This document shows, piece by piece, positions 1 through 8,157 of a stretch of DNA of 64,000 nucleotides (the stretch's first letter is position 1; each line of letters begins with the position of its first letter). The DNA is from Pseudomonas rhizoryzae (GTDB lineage Bacteria > Pseudomonadota > Gammaproteobacteria > Pseudomonadales > Pseudomonadaceae). The position numbers and the translations under genes were made by a program. The stretch lies in assembly GCF_005250615.1 (NCBI RefSeq), contig NZ_SULM01000013.1, positions 62,001 to 126,000 of the forward strand, given 5' to 3'. The notes under the pieces are model-generated. The model searched no databases and was not told the origin of the DNA. It was given only the letters and a program-made list of their open reading frames with translations.

Positions 1-161
1 ATGGCTACGGCCATTCCGATGATGTAGCCACCTACAAGATTCGCAACGACCGTCCCAGGCGGGAGCGACGGGAACCAGGCATTTAGCTTCAAGCCCAGTA
101 TCCAACGGAGCCAGGCACCCAAGGTCGCACCGAGTGCGATGGCTATGAGCGGCTTCAGCAT
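1..161 (-). CDS. crcB: Fluoride ion channel CrcB/Fluc (partial, C-terminus beyond the window)
   Basis: The reverse strand from 161 downward translates as a hydrophobic N-terminus beginning [20 protein letters not shown]. It continues through the Fluc-type segment [17 protein letters not shown] before leaving the window. This is the start of a CrcB/Fluc channel, a small dimeric inner-membrane protein that exports fluoride. The ATG at 161 has a GGGAG ribosome-binding site about 7 bases upstream. About 53 codons are visible of a usual ~125. The gene is controlled by the fluoride riboswitch and terminator just upstream (234-320). It lies next to an insertion sequence and a relaxase, so it appears to be cargo of the mobile element. 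The assignment rests on the N-terminal third plus the riboswitch. Confidence 0.85.
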   Translation of the reverse strand, partial: MLKPLIAIALGATLGAWLRWILGLKLNAWFPSLPPGTVVANLVGGYIIGMAVA

Positions 162-233
162 GGAACGTCTCCCAAGGGGAATGGAAGACTAGGGGCCGGG
201 GAGGGATATGGTCGGTGCATAGCGCTGTCCTCG

Positions 234-263
234 AAAAAGACAGGGCGCACCTACGCACCCTGC
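234..263 (-). terminator. Intrinsic terminator forming the riboswitch expression platform
   Basis: Read on the minus strand, CAGGGTGCG-TAGG-TGCGCCCTG forms a strong hairpin of 8 to 9 pairs with one wobble, followed by TCTTTTT. It lies between the fluoride aptamer and the crcB start. It would stop transcription unless fluoride-bound aptamer prevents hairpin formation. Confidence 0.75.
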
Positions 264-270
264 CAAGGGG

Positions 271-320
271 TTACGTAGGCATCATCAGCACGAGGCGGTT
301 TGAGGAGGAATGCCATCTCC
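271..320 (-). promoter_or_regulatory. Fluoride riboswitch (crcB RNA motif)
   Basis: On the minus strand the segment starts GGAGATGGCATTCCTCC, then AAACCGCC, then GCTGATGATGCCTAC. These are the conserved blocks of the crcB/fluoride aptamer: a first hairpin containing ATGGCATTC, and the later GCTGATGATGCCTAC strand that closes the pseudoknot. It sits directly upstream of a terminator and of crcB, the classical target. Fluoride binding is expected to switch the gene on. Confidence 0.88.
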
Positions 321-327
321 TTAGCGG

Positions 328-356
328 ATCATAGCAGCGCAGCAGATGACTTTGAA
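328..356 (-). promoter_or_regulatory. Predicted sigma-70 promoter of crcB
   Basis: On the minus strand TTCAAA and TATGAT are separated by exactly 17 bases, and TATGAT ends about 7 bases before the first base of the riboswitch. Position and spacing fit a housekeeping promoter driving the riboswitch-crcB transcript. The -35 box matches only 4 of 6 bases. Confidence 0.6.
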
Positions 357-480
357 GATGGCTCGTTCTTGAAGCCGACATGCCTGCCACTGCTTATTGA
401 GACCCGGAGCATGCCTGCACTCCTCAAACGCCGAGGGTCTAGAAACCGATCGACTCTGCGGTAGCTATGAGGCAAACGTC

Positions 481-1851
481 CTATTCGTCACAGGTATTCA
501 CAGCTTTCGCTATTGCCAGACGATATTCAGCTGGACTGCGCCCACCCAGTGCCAATTTGATTCGCTCCTTATTGTAGTAGTCGATATAGGCCCGAATTGC
601 TACTGCCAGCTCCTCTACGCTTGAGAACCTGTTGCAGTGGAAAAGCTCAGATTTTAGTACTGCAAAAAAGCTTTCCATTGCCGCATTGTCGAGGCAATTG
701 GCTCGCCTTGACATACTCTGAGTCAGTCCATGCTGACGGATCAGCTGTTGGTAGGCAGGGTATTGATAGTGCCAGCCTTGATCGGAATGGATGAGCGGTT
801 TCTCATGAGGCCGAAGGGTCTTCAATCCGTCTTTCAACATACGTAAGACCATCTCGAACGATGGGCGCTCACTTATCTCGAAAGCCACAATTTCCTTATT
901 GAAGAGGTCAAGAATCGGTGACAGGTATAGCCGGTTTTGATTGACACGAAACTCCGTTATGTCAGTCGCCCACCGCTGATTGGGCTGCGGTGCGGTAAAG
1001 CGGCGTTCCAGCAGGTTAGGCGCCACGCAGGACTCCGGCCCTGTGAATGGACGATAGCGACGGCGTCGCAGCGTGCACTTTAACGACATTTCGCCCATCA
1101 GCCGCTGTACTGCCTTGTGATTGATCTGCTGCCCCTGATTGCGTAGCGCCTGCGTGATGCGGCGATAGCCATAGCGACCCCGATGATGCGCGAACATCGT
1201 CCGGATGCTCTCTTTGCGGGCACCTTGTTTGTCTGGTTGGCGAGTGACCTTGAGGTGGTAGTAGAAGCTGCTTCGAGGAAGACATGCTCCCTGAAGAAGC
1301 GCATCAAGTGGATATCGTGACCGCAACTCCTGCACGATAAGTGCTTTCTGCTGATTGTCCAGGTCACTGTCCTTGAGACCCAAGCTCATGGCTTTGCGCA
1401 GAAAGGCGTTTTTGACCTGCAGATAGGCAACCTGCTTTTCCAGCTCTCGGACTGGGTTTGCGATGTGGGGCTTGAAAGCGGATGGATCTGGAACGGGAAG
1501 AAGGGGCAAGGAGTCACCTCTGCGTTTGCTGGCCAACCCCTCGATACCATACCTCTGCCACGCATCGACCCAGCGCTGCATTTGGGAGCGATTGAGACTA
1601 AATCGCTCACTAGCCCGTCGGATTGATAGGCCTTCGACGATCTGTCGCACCACCTCGATCTTGAAATCGATGCTGTGATAACGATAACGCTTTTGTAGAG
1701 CCGCTTTTCCGTGATTGGCATAGGCGCCAATCCATCCTTTTACCTGCACCACGCTGACGTCATGCACCCTAGCGAGGTGGCCGTAGCTGCAATCGCCCTT
1801 TTGGTACTGAGCGACGATCTTCAATTTGAACGCTAGAGAGTACTTGGGCAT
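481..1851 (-). CDS. IS3-family (IS150-like) transposase, single intact frame
   Basis: This 456-residue protein has two N-terminal helix-turn-helix segments (about 1-100), a leucine-zipper-like stretch near 135-155 and an rve integrase core. The catalytic DDE residues are visible: D297 in WATDITEF, D357 in IHSDQGWH and E393 in NAAMESFF, with the D-59-D-35-E spacing of the IS3 family. Many IS3 elements make the transposase by -1 frameshifting between orfA and orfB. Here both parts are in one continuous frame with no stop. The gene lies between the crcB riboswitch region and the relaxase gene and is transcribed towards crcB. It looks intact and probably active. Confidence 0.92.
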   Translation of the reverse strand: MPKYSLAFKLKIVAQYQKGDCSYGHLARVHDVSVVQVKGWIGAYANHGKAALQKRYRYHSIDFKIEVVRQIVEGLSIRRASERFSLNRSQMQRWVDAWQRYGIEGLASKRRGDSLPLLPVPDPSAFKPHIANPVRELEKQVAYLQVKNAFLRKAMSLGLKDSDLDNQQKALIVQELRSRYPLDALLQGACLPRSSFYYHLKVTRQPDKQGARKESIRTMFAHHRGRYGYRRITQALRNQGQQINHKAVQRLMGEMSLKCTLRRRRYRPFTGPESCVAPNLLERRFTAPQPNQRWATDITEFRVNQNRLYLSPILDLFNKEIVAFEISERPSFEMVLRMLKDGLKTLRPHEKPLIHSDQGWHYQYPAYQQLIRQHGLTQSMSRRANCLDNAAMESFFAVLKSELFHCNRFSSVEELAVAIRAYIDYYNKERIKLALGGRSPAEYRLAIAKAVNTCDE

Positions 1852-1889
1852 GGTACGCCTTCAAGGCAGCGTCCAACTTTCGGGGGTCA
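481..1889 (-). mobile_element. IS3-family insertion sequence (left end unresolved)
   Basis: The transposase-start side ends with TGACCCCCGAAAGTTGGAC read inward from 1889, which is typical of an IS3/IS150 terminal repeat. On the other side no clear copy is visible. The best candidate is TGAGACCCGGAGCATG from 398, matching about 10 of 19 bases. Neither candidate gives a convincing 3-bp target duplication. I therefore mark only the supported span. Confidence 0.6.
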
Positions 1890-2040
1890 TTTCATGGCTG
1901 CGAGAAGCAAAGGGTCCCCAGGCTCCCGGCCATAGTAGCCATCCGCCGCCCCAACCTCCTGAGTAGTGATAGCGGTTTACCATTGTCCGGCCGACCTCGC
2001 TGATCGACAACGCAGGCCCAAGAACCACCAAGGCCATGCC

Positions 2041-3906
2041 ATGTTCGATCTCATTTTCAGGAAGAAAGCCCCACCACCCCCTCCTCCGGGCTCAGGCAAA
2101 CAGGGTTTCACGCAGCCGTCCCTAGGTAGGGATCTCCTGGCACTCCCCCGCCGGCAGAAACTCATCGAGAACATCTGGCAGCGGACTTCGCTGTCGCGCG
2201 AGCAATTCGCCTCGCTCTACCGCGTCCCCCTCGAACGCTACGCCGACCTGGTCCAGCAGCTACCAGCTTCGGAAAACCACCACCATGCTTATCCCGGGGG
2301 CCTGCTCGACCACGGGCTGGAGATCGTCGCCTACGCACTGAAGATCCGGCAGAACTACCTCCTCCCCATCGGCGCACCGCCTGAGTCACAAGCAGCCCAG
2401 GCAGAAGCGTGGTCAGCAGCGGTAGCCTACGGCGCCCTCCTCCACGATTTGGGCAAGATCGCCGTCGACATCGAGGTCGTTCTCGAAGACGGCAAGCCAT
2501 GGCACCCCTGGCATGGTCGCATTCAGAAGCCCTACCGCTTCAGGTACGTCAAAGGTCGCGACTACCAGCTTCATGGCGCTGCTTCAGCACTCGTCTATTT
2601 CCAGGTGCTGCCGCCCGACGTGCTGGACTGGCTCAGTGGCTACCGCGAGCTATGGTCATCGCTGATCTTCGTCTTGGCCGGGCAATACCAGCATGCCAGC
2701 GTACTGGGCGAGATGATCGTCCAGGCCGACCAGGCAAGTGTTGCCCAAGAGCTTGGCGCCAACCCGCAACGTGCGATGGAAGCACCCAAGAACACGATCC
2801 AGCGTCAACTGGCTGATGGGCTACGTACCCTGGTCATCGAGAAATTCAAGCTGAACCAACCAGATGGGCCGTCGGACGGGTGGCTGACCCAAGATGCGCT
2901 ATGGCTCGTGAGCAAGCCTGCCTCAGACCAGCTGCGAGCACTGATGCTCTCCCAGGGTGTGGAGGGCATTCCCACCTCGAATGCACCGTTCTTCAACCTG
3001 ATCCAGGATCAGGCCATCATCCAGGTCAACGCTCAGGACAAGGCTATCTGGAAAGCCACGATCGATACCGGTCACGGATGGAAGAACACCTTTACCCTTC
3101 TCAAGGTCTCGCCTGCGCTGGTCTGGCCGGATCCTGCAGATCGACCAGCCCCTTTTTCAGGAATTTTCACGCTCGAGCAGACCGAGGACGGACCGCCAGG
3201 AATAACGCACCCTGGCACAACGAGCGATATCACTTTGCCATCAAATCCGATATCACAAGATGTGACTAATGTCACATCTTCACAAGCGATGGCCTATTCC
3301 GAAACACTGCCGCAGCCCGCATTCCAGACCGGTTTGGACCCCATGGAAGACATACTCGCACTGGCAGACGAACTATTCGCTGCAACACCTCAGGCCCCAG
3401 CAGTTTCAGTCCATGAAGCGCCAGGTCTCCAAGACGTGGAAAACCTTCCCGAACACGTTATCGCTGCCACAACCAATTCAAGAGCTGAATCGATCACTAC
3501 AGCCGACTTAGGCCAGGCATTCATAGCCTGGAGCCGCCAGGGCGTGCTTTCACACAAGCTATTGATCAACGATGCCAAAGCGATGATCCACACGGTAGAT
3601 GGCACCGCGTTCCTGGTTAGCCCAGGCCTGTTCAAGCGATACGCCCAAGAGCATCCCCACTTAGAAATCGACGCCAAGGCCAGACAGCTAGATCCCTGGC
3701 AACTGGTGCAACGTGCTTTCGAAAAGCTGAAGCAGCACAGAAAGACTGCAGACAACCTCAACATCTGGACGTGCGAAGTCGTGGGCCCCCGCAAGACAAA
3801 GAGCCTCAAGGGCTATCTGCTAGAGAATCCAACACTAATTTTCAATCAACCGCCTTTTGACAATTGCAGTTTGCGCTTGCAGGAAACGGGGACGGTCGAA
3901 AAGTGA
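2041..3906 (+). CDS. traI: MobH-type conjugative relaxase, TraI_2 family
   Basis: This is a 621-residue protein from the ATG at 2041; an in-frame ATG at 1966 would add 25 unlikely residues. The N-terminal half has the HD-hydrolase-like relaxase signature: HHAYPGGLLDH near 81-91 and GALLHDLGKI near 131-140. These are the metal-binding histidines and aspartate typical of MobH relaxases of ICE and plasmid systems. The C-terminal ~110 residues resemble the TraI_2_C domain (WSRQGVLSHKLLINDAKAM, then a GLFKRY motif). It would nick the element at oriT to start transfer. Its stop overlaps the start of the integrase gene, so the two are translationally coupled. This relaxase-integrase pair next to tRNA-Lys fits PAPI-1/pKLC102-type elements. 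Confidence 0.88.
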   Translation: MFDLIFRKKAPPPPPPGSGKQGFTQPSLGRDLLALPRRQKLIENIWQRTSLSREQFASLYRVPLERYADLVQQLPASENHHHAYPGGLLDHGLEIVAYALKIRQNYLLPIGAPPESQAAQAEAWSAAVAYGALLHDLGKIAVDIEVVLEDGKPWHPWHGRIQKPYRFRYVKGRDYQLHGAASALVYFQVLPPDVLDWLSGYRELWSSLIFVLAGQYQHASVLGEMIVQADQASVAQELGANPQRAMEAPKNTIQRQLADGLRTLVIEKFKLNQPDGPSDGWLTQDALWLVSKPASDQLRALMLSQGVEGIPTSNAPFFNLIQDQAIIQVNAQDKAIWKATIDTGHGWKNTFTLLKVSPALVWPDPADRPAPFSGIFTLEQTEDGPPGITHPGTTSDITLPSNPISQDVTNVTSSQAMAYSETLPQPAFQTGLDPMEDILALADELFAATPQAPAVSVHEAPGLQDVENLPEHVIAATTNSRAESITTADLGQAFIAWSRQGVLSHKLLINDAKAMIHTVDGTAFLVSPGLFKRYAQEHPHLEIDAKARQLDPWQLVQRAFEKLKQHRKTADNLNIWTCEVVGPRKTKSLKGYLLENPTLIFNQPPFDNCSLRLQETGTVEK

Positions 3907-5033
3907 ATATCCTCGAAATCGCCAGCGAGTACAACGAGACTCACGATCTAAGGCCTGCTACTAGAACCATTTACTTGGCTGCCGCAAGAGCACTAGGGCG
4001 AAGATTTGGTGAAGATTTCGCACTGGAAAAACTCCATAACCGAGACGTCCTAATTTGGAGAAAGGAAATTCTTGATTCCGGCTTAGCAAAGCGCAGCTGG
4101 AATACATACGCGAGTCATCTTAAAACGCTTTTCCAGTATGCGATCAAGCATGATTTACTGAGCATGCGGCAAAATCCATTTACTGAAACTTCCGTGGTTC
4201 CGCCTAGGAAACGCAAGAAGACTGTGCCGCACGAGGCTATCACCCAAGGCCGATCGCAGCTGCTTAGACTCCAGGAAAGTGAGAGAGTCTCTGGAAAACG
4301 CAGCAGTATTACGCCTGCCTGGTTCTGGCTATCAGTCTTCGAGACGTTCCATTACACAGGAATTCGTCTTAACTCACTGCTAATGATGCAGCGAAAGGAC
4401 GTATGCCTGAAACGGAAGACCATCTACATAAGAAGTGAAAGTGACAAGACACACAAAGAATTCGTTTTACCTATTCCTGGCCCGCTCTATGAGCATCTTG
4501 ATAGGCTAACGGCTTGGGCGGATTCTTTGCATTTCAATGACACAGACCAATTATTCAACGTCAACAGATTTTCGCAACATTACAAACGCGACACTATGGA
4601 TATAAACCAAATTGAGTCAATGTATAAAAAACTGACTACCCTCGTGGGAACGCGCATGACGCCACACCGTTTCAGGCACACCTTGGCGACGGACTTGATG
4701 CGGCAAGCGGACCGAAACATCCATGTGGCCAAAGCCCTGCTTAATCACTCCAGCATTGTCACAACGATGGAGTACATCGAGACCGATCCACACCAGATGC
4801 GCAATGTCCTGGAAGACCGTGCCGCCAAGATGCCAAAGAGTTTGCTCGCACGCGTCGATACCAGCGCTCGACTGCCTCAGGAGCGTTTACAGAAGCACCT
4901 GAATCAACCGATGGCAGTGCCCGCCCTGCAGTCAGCAAATGCTGCTGGATCTTTTTCTCAAGAGGCATTCGATCAGCTGGCTGAATGGATCAGCAACGGA
5001 GCCCTACCCTTCGCATCAGCCAGACGCGGATAG
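3903..5033 (+). CDS. int: Tyrosine recombinase / integrase of the element
   Basis: This is a site-specific recombinase of the phage integrase fold, about 376 residues from a GTG at 3903. The GTGA overlap with the relaxase stop and a GGAAACGGGGA ribosome-binding site support that start; an in-frame ATG at 3864 is the alternative. The N-terminal SAM-like domain spans about 10-90. Catalytic residues are visible: arginine in YTGIRLNSLL, HRFRH in TPHRFRHTLATDL, and H...Y in LLNHSSIVTTMEYIETDP. It lies about 180 bp from the 3' end of tRNA-Lys, the expected attachment site. Base composition across 3900-4700 is noticeably richer in A+T than the flanking core genes, consistent with horizontal origin. 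Confidence 0.9.
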   Translation: MNILEIASEYNETHDLRPATRTIYLAAARALGRRFGEDFALEKLHNRDVLIWRKEILDSGLAKRSWNTYASHLKTLFQYAIKHDLLSMRQNPFTETSVVPPRKRKKTVPHEAITQGRSQLLRLQESERVSGKRSSITPAWFWLSVFETFHYTGIRLNSLLMMQRKDVCLKRKTIYIRSESDKTHKEFVLPIPGPLYEHLDRLTAWADSLHFNDTDQLFNVNRFSQHYKRDTMDINQIESMYKKLTTLVGTRMTPHRFRHTLATDLMRQADRNIHVAKALLNHSSIVTTMEYIETDPHQMRNVLEDRAAKMPKSLLARVDTSARLPQERLQKHLNQPMAVPALQSANAAGSFSQEAFDQLAEWISNGALPFASARRG

Positions 5034-5068
5034 CTCATCAGCGCTGAAGTTTTATAGATAGGTGCTGA

Positions 5069-5095
5069 GACCAGGCGCGCCTGAGGCTCCTGGTC
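5069..5095. repeat. Inverted repeat with 12-bp palindrome beside the integrase
   Basis: GACCAGG at 5069 and CCTGGTC at 5089 form a perfect 7-bp inverted repeat. Nested in it is the perfect palindrome CAGGCGCGCCTG at 5072-5083. There is no T-tract, so it is unlikely to be a simple terminator. Its place between the integrase stop and the tRNA suggests a recombinase arm-binding or regulatory site, but this is inference. Confidence 0.4.
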
Positions 5096-5176
5096 ATCGC
5101 ATGTGCAGTTTGACATCATCGAGACGCAGGGCTAGATTCCGCTCCAGACGGCTGCTTGTCTTAGCTGCGAGAAACG

Positions 5177-5198
5177 AAAAAACCCTCCTTGCGGAGGG
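5177..5198 (-). terminator. Intrinsic terminator downstream of tRNA-Lys
   Basis: On the minus strand CCCTCC-GCAA-GGAGGG followed by TTTTTT forms a compact GC-rich hairpin with a U-tract, about 14 bases after the tRNA CCA end. It would end the tRNA transcript. Confidence 0.85.
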
Positions 5199-5211
5199 CT
5201 CCTGGTGAAGA

Positions 5212-5286
5212 TGGTGGGTCGTGTGGGATTCGAACCTACGACCAATTGGTTAAAAGCCAACTGCTCTACCACTGAGCTAACGACCC
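5212..5286 (-). tRNA. tRNA-Lys (anticodon UUU), probable attachment site
   Basis: The 75-nt cloverleaf is complete. It has acceptor GGGTCGT paired with ACGACCC, D-arm GCTC/GAGC, anticodon loop CTTTTAA, T-loop TTCGAAT and an encoded CCA. The gene's 3' end faces the integrase, as expected when an integrating element uses the tRNA 3' end as attB and rebuilds the gene. In P. aeruginosa the equivalent gene next to queC (PA0976.1) is a known PAPI-1/pKLC102 insertion site. Confidence 0.97.
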
Positions 5287-5299
5287 GTTAGTGCGCGCC

Positions 5300-5327
5300 A
5301 TTCTAGCGATTTTCTCAGGAGAATCAA
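5300..5327 (-). promoter_or_regulatory. Predicted promoter of tRNA-Lys
   Basis: On the minus strand TTGATT and TAGAAT are separated by 16 bases. The -10 box lies 13 bases before the first base of the tRNA, and a GC-rich stretch follows it. This is a good sigma-70 match for a tRNA gene. Confidence 0.7.
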
Positions 5328-5344
5328 CACCCTAGATAAAAAAA

Positions 5345-6019
5345 TTACTGGTAGCGGGTAGGGTCGGAGATTCCGGCCGCCTTGAAGCCTTCGGCGCGCA
5401 GGCGGCAGCTGTCACAACGACCGCAGGCTTCCCCTTCAGCGTTGGCCTGGTAGCAGGAGACAGTCAGGCCGTAGTCGACACCCAGCTGCGTACCGGTCTC
5501 GACGATCTGGGCCTTGGACATGAACTGCAGCGGCGCCTCGATCTTGAAGGCGTCCCCTTCCACTCCAGCCTTGGTGGCCAGGTTCGCCAGGCGCTCGAAG
5601 GCTTCGACGAATTCCGGCCGGCAATCTGGATAGCCAGAATAGTCCACTGCGTTCACACCGATGAACAGATGACGGGCACCCAAGACCTCGGCCCAGCCCA
5701 GGGCGAGGGACAGGAATACGGTATTGCGTGCCGGCACGTAGGTGACCGGGATGCCCTCGCCCGGCGTTTCCGGCACGGCGATGTCCAGATCGGTGAGCGC
5801 AGAGCCACCGATGCCGTTGAGATCGAGGCCTATGACCTTGTGTTCGATTACCCCGAGTTGGCGGGCCACTCGCACGGCGGCTTGCAACTCGGCTCTATGG
5901 CGCTGGCCATAATCGAAGCTCATGGTGTAGCAGGCGAAGCCTTGGGCCTTGGCCATGGCGACGACCGTGGCGGAATCGAGGCCGCCGGAGAGAAGGATGA
6001 CCGCTTTAGGCTGACTCAT
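5345..6019 (-). CDS. queC: 7-cyano-7-deazaguanine synthase QueC
   Basis: The enzyme converts 7-carboxy-7-deazaguanine to preQ0 with ATP and ammonia, in the queuosine tRNA-modification pathway. The 224-residue protein begins [18 protein letters not shown]. It carries the PP-loop ATP-binding motif SGGLDS near residues 10-15 and a C-terminal zinc-binding cysteine cluster [11 protein letters not shown] chose the ATG at 6019 because upstream residues are not conserved in the family. It follows queE by 2 bases in the same direction, so the two pathway enzymes are co-transcribed. Confidence 0.95.
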   Translation of the reverse strand: MSQPKAVILLSGGLDSATVVAMAKAQGFACYTMSFDYGQRHRAELQAAVRVARQLGVIEHKVIGLDLNGIGGSALTDLDIAVPETPGEGIPVTYVPARNTVFLSLALGWAEVLGARHLFIGVNAVDYSGYPDCRPEFVEAFERLANLATKAGVEGDAFKIEAPLQFMSKAQIVETGTQLGVDYGLTVSCYQANAEGEACGRCDSCRLRAEGFKAAGISDPTRYQ

Positions 6020-6021
6020 GC

Positions 6022-6672
6022 TCAATGTCCCGGCTCGTCGTTCCACAGAATCTTGTGTAGTTGCAACTGGAAGCGTACCGGCAGATTGTCTGCCACGATC
6101 CATTCGGCGAGTTCTCGCGGCACGACCTGACCATGGCTGGGCGAAAACAGCACCTCGCCGGCACGTTGCTCCAGGCGGTACTCGATTAGTTTGGAAACCG
6201 CCCAGTCGTAATCCTCACGCGAGCAGATGACGAATTTGACCTGATCGTTGGGCGTTAGGTACGCCATGTTGGCGTACAGGTTGCGCCCCATCTCCCCCGA
6301 CCCAGGGGTCTTGAGGTCGACCACCTTGCTGACACGCGCGTCGACACCGCTGACGTCAAGGGCACCGCTGGTTTCCAGGGAAACCTCGTAGCCAGCGTCG
6401 CAAAGTTTTTCGAGCAGCGAGAGACAGTTGGGCTGTGCCAGCGGCTCACCCCCGGTCACGCAGATATGGCGCGGACGATAGCTGGCGACCTGCTCCAGGA
6501 TGGCATCGAGGTGATGGATCTCGCCACCGGTGAAGGCATAGGCCGTGTCGCAATACTGGCAGCGTAAGGGGCAGCCGGTCAGACGAACGAAAACGGTAGG
6601 GAGACCGGCAGTGCGAGCTTCACCCTGCAGCGAATAGAAGATTTCGGTAAGGCGTAAGGTATCTTTTTGCAT
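6022..6672 (-). CDS. queE: 7-carboxy-7-deazaguanine synthase QueE (radical SAM)
   Basis: QueE catalyses the radical-mediated ring contraction of carboxytetrahydropterin to 7-carboxy-7-deazaguanine, the step before QueC. The 216-residue protein from ATG 6672 ([18 protein letters not shown]) contains the radical SAM iron-sulfur motif C-x3-C-x2-C in [15 protein letters not shown]. It also has the SAM-binding CVTGGEPL. An ATG 33 bases upstream is possible but would add a non-conserved extension. The ribosome-binding site is weak. It sits two bases ahead of queC. Confidence 0.94.
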   Translation of the reverse strand: MQKDTLRLTEIFYSLQGEARTAGLPTVFVRLTGCPLRCQYCDTAYAFTGGEIHHLDAILEQVASYRPRHICVTGGEPLAQPNCLSLLEKLCDAGYEVSLETSGALDVSGVDARVSKVVDLKTPGSGEMGRNLYANMAYLTPNDQVKFVICSREDYDWAVSKLIEYRLEQRAGEVLFSPSHGQVVPRELAEWIVADNLPVRFQLQLHKILWNDEPGH

Positions 6673-6730
6673 AGAAGCCACGGGCGTGACGGCTAAACAG
6701 GCCATCCGCCTCCGTTGCGGTAGATGAAAG

Positions 6731-6759
6731 AAAAAAGCCTGCGCTAGGGCAGGCTTTTC
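6731..6759 (-). terminator. Intrinsic terminator of the Tol-Pal operon (after cpoB)
   Basis: On the minus strand AGCCTGC-CCTAGC-GCAGGCT followed by TTTTTTC forms a 7-bp stem. The cpoB stop codon lies inside the hairpin. The flanking A-run means it may also act from the other direction. Confidence 0.85.
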
Positions 6760-7577
6760 AGATCCCGCTGCGCCAGCTGCGCAGCGGATGTACCGGGATA
6801 CTGGCTGATGACCTGCTGGTACATAGCCTTCGCCCTATCGGTACGGCCAAGCTTCTGCTCGACCCCAGCCAATTTATACAACGAATCCGGCACCTTGTTG
6901 CTGGTGGGATACGCCTGGCTGACACGGGCGAAGGCTTGACCTGCGGACTGCAGATCGCCCTTGGCCAAATTCACTTCACCCAACCAATATTGAGCATTGC
7001 CCGCATACTGGCTGTTGGGATACTTGCGCAGGAAGGCGTTGAACGCCTGGCTGGCCTTGTCGAAGTCCTTGGACTTGATCAGGTCGAAGGCAGCTTCGTA
7101 ATAGAGCTTTTCCTTGGCCGGATCAGCAGGCTCGCTACCGGCGGCCGGAGCATTGGCAGCAGCGGGAGGCGTCGGCGTACTGTTGGCGGCGATAGCGCCA
7201 CCCTGGGCCTGAGAGGCACCGGCGGCGGCTCCGGCACCTGCGTTGGCAGGAGCGGAAGAAAGCTGGGAAATGCGACCGTCCAGATCCTGGTAACGATCCA
7301 ATCCTTCCTGCTTGAGCTGGCGGATTTCGTTTTCCTGAACCTCGAGCTGGCCACGCAGGCGAGAGATATCGTCCTGCATCTGTTGCAACTGACTGAACAG
7401 TTGACCCATGCCGGAAACGGGAGCCCCGTTTCCGGCACCGGCCGCGCCTGCGCCGCCATAGCCTTGCCCAGCGGACTGGGCAGCACCATAGCTACTATCC
7501 TGTACGGGAACCTGAGCCCCGGCGACAACCGGTACACCGAGGGTCAGGGCGATCAAGAACTGCAAGCGCTTGGACAT
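6744..7577 (-). CDS. cpoB: Cell division coordinator CpoB (YbgF), TPR protein
   Basis: This periplasmic protein links peptidoglycan synthesis with Tol-mediated outer-membrane constriction. It has 277 residues: a signal peptide (about 1-21, ending VVAGAQ), a short coiled coil (about 55-100, QLQQMQDDISRLRGQLEVQE), an Ala/Gly/Pro-rich linker, and three C-terminal TPR units (about 155-275, YYEAAFDLIKSKDFDKASQ onward). It is the last gene of the Tol-Pal operon, 6 bases after pal, and ends in a strong terminator. Confidence 0.95.
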   Translation of the reverse strand: MSKRLQFLIALTLGVPVVAGAQVPVQDSSYGAAQSAGQGYGGAGAAGAGNGAPVSGMGQLFSQLQQMQDDISRLRGQLEVQENEIRQLKQEGLDRYQDLDGRISQLSSAPANAGAGAAAGASQAQGGAIAANSTPTPPAAANAPAAGSEPADPAKEKLYYEAAFDLIKSKDFDKASQAFNAFLRKYPNSQYAGNAQYWLGEVNLAKGDLQSAGQAFARVSQAYPTSNKVPDSLYKLAGVEQKLGRTDRAKAMYQQVISQYPGTSAAQLAQRDLKSLP

Positions 7578-7583
7578 CTTTTA

Positions 7584-8099
7584 TTACTTCACCAGCACGA
7601 CGCGACGGTTCTGGGCCCAGCAGGATTCATCATGCTGTACGCAGACCGGGTTGGTCTTGCCGTAGGAAACGACTTCCAGCTGAGCCGGGGAGACGCCCTG
7701 CAGCACCAGGTAACGCTGAACGGCCTGAGCACGACGCTCACCCAGAGCCATGTTGTACTCGGCAGTGCCGCGCTCGTCGGTGTAGCCGTTCAGGACAACG
7801 CGCTGGCCGCTGGCCTTCAGGTCCTTGGCATGGACGTCGAGGGCGCGCATGGCGTCCGGACGCAGATCGGAGCTGTCGAAAGCGAAGTAGAAGGTGTTGA
7901 CGTTACGCAGGGCAGCTTCGTCGCCCATGCTGCCGTCGACGGCACCGGCGTTAGCGCCGTAACCAGCGTTCGGGTCAACGGCACCGGCGCCAGCGCCAGC
8001 ACCTTCGCCAGAGGCGTCGCCGCCCTTGGAGGAACAGCCCACGGCAACGGCCATGGCCAGAGCCAGCGCGGCAAACTTGCCGAATTTCAGCATTTCCAT
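7584..8099 (-). CDS. pal: Peptidoglycan-associated lipoprotein Pal (OprL)
   Basis: Pal anchors the outer membrane to peptidoglycan and is the partner of TolB. The 171-residue protein starts [18 protein letters not shown] and has a lipobox ending VGCSS. The linker is rich in Gly and Ala. The OmpA-like domain contains [10 protein letters not shown] and the [13 protein letters not shown] peptidoglycan-binding motif. ATG 8099 is preferred over the adjacent ATG at 8102 because it lies 7 bases from the AGGAG site and matches the known P. aeruginosa OprL N-terminus. The gene lies 58 bases after tolB. Confidence 0.96.
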   Translation of the reverse strand: MEMLKFGKFAALALAMAVAVGCSSKGGDASGEGAGAGAGAVDPNAGYGANAGAVDGSMGDEAALRNVNTFYFAFDSSDLRPDAMRALDVHAKDLKASGQRVVLNGYTDERGTAEYNMALGERRAQAVQRYLVLQGVSPAQLEVVSYGKTNPVCVQHDESCWAQNRRVVLVK

Positions 8100-8157
8100 C
8101 ATGTAACTCCTAAAAGAACCGCAATTTGGTGTTTCTAAGGACTTTTCTAATTAGCCG

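Noticed and set aside
1894-5175. GCTGCGAGAA at 1896 and 5164 as possible attachment-site direct repeats
   Set aside because: The identity is only about 10 bases and neither copy lies at the tRNA 3' end. A real att repeat should match the end of tRNA-Lys.
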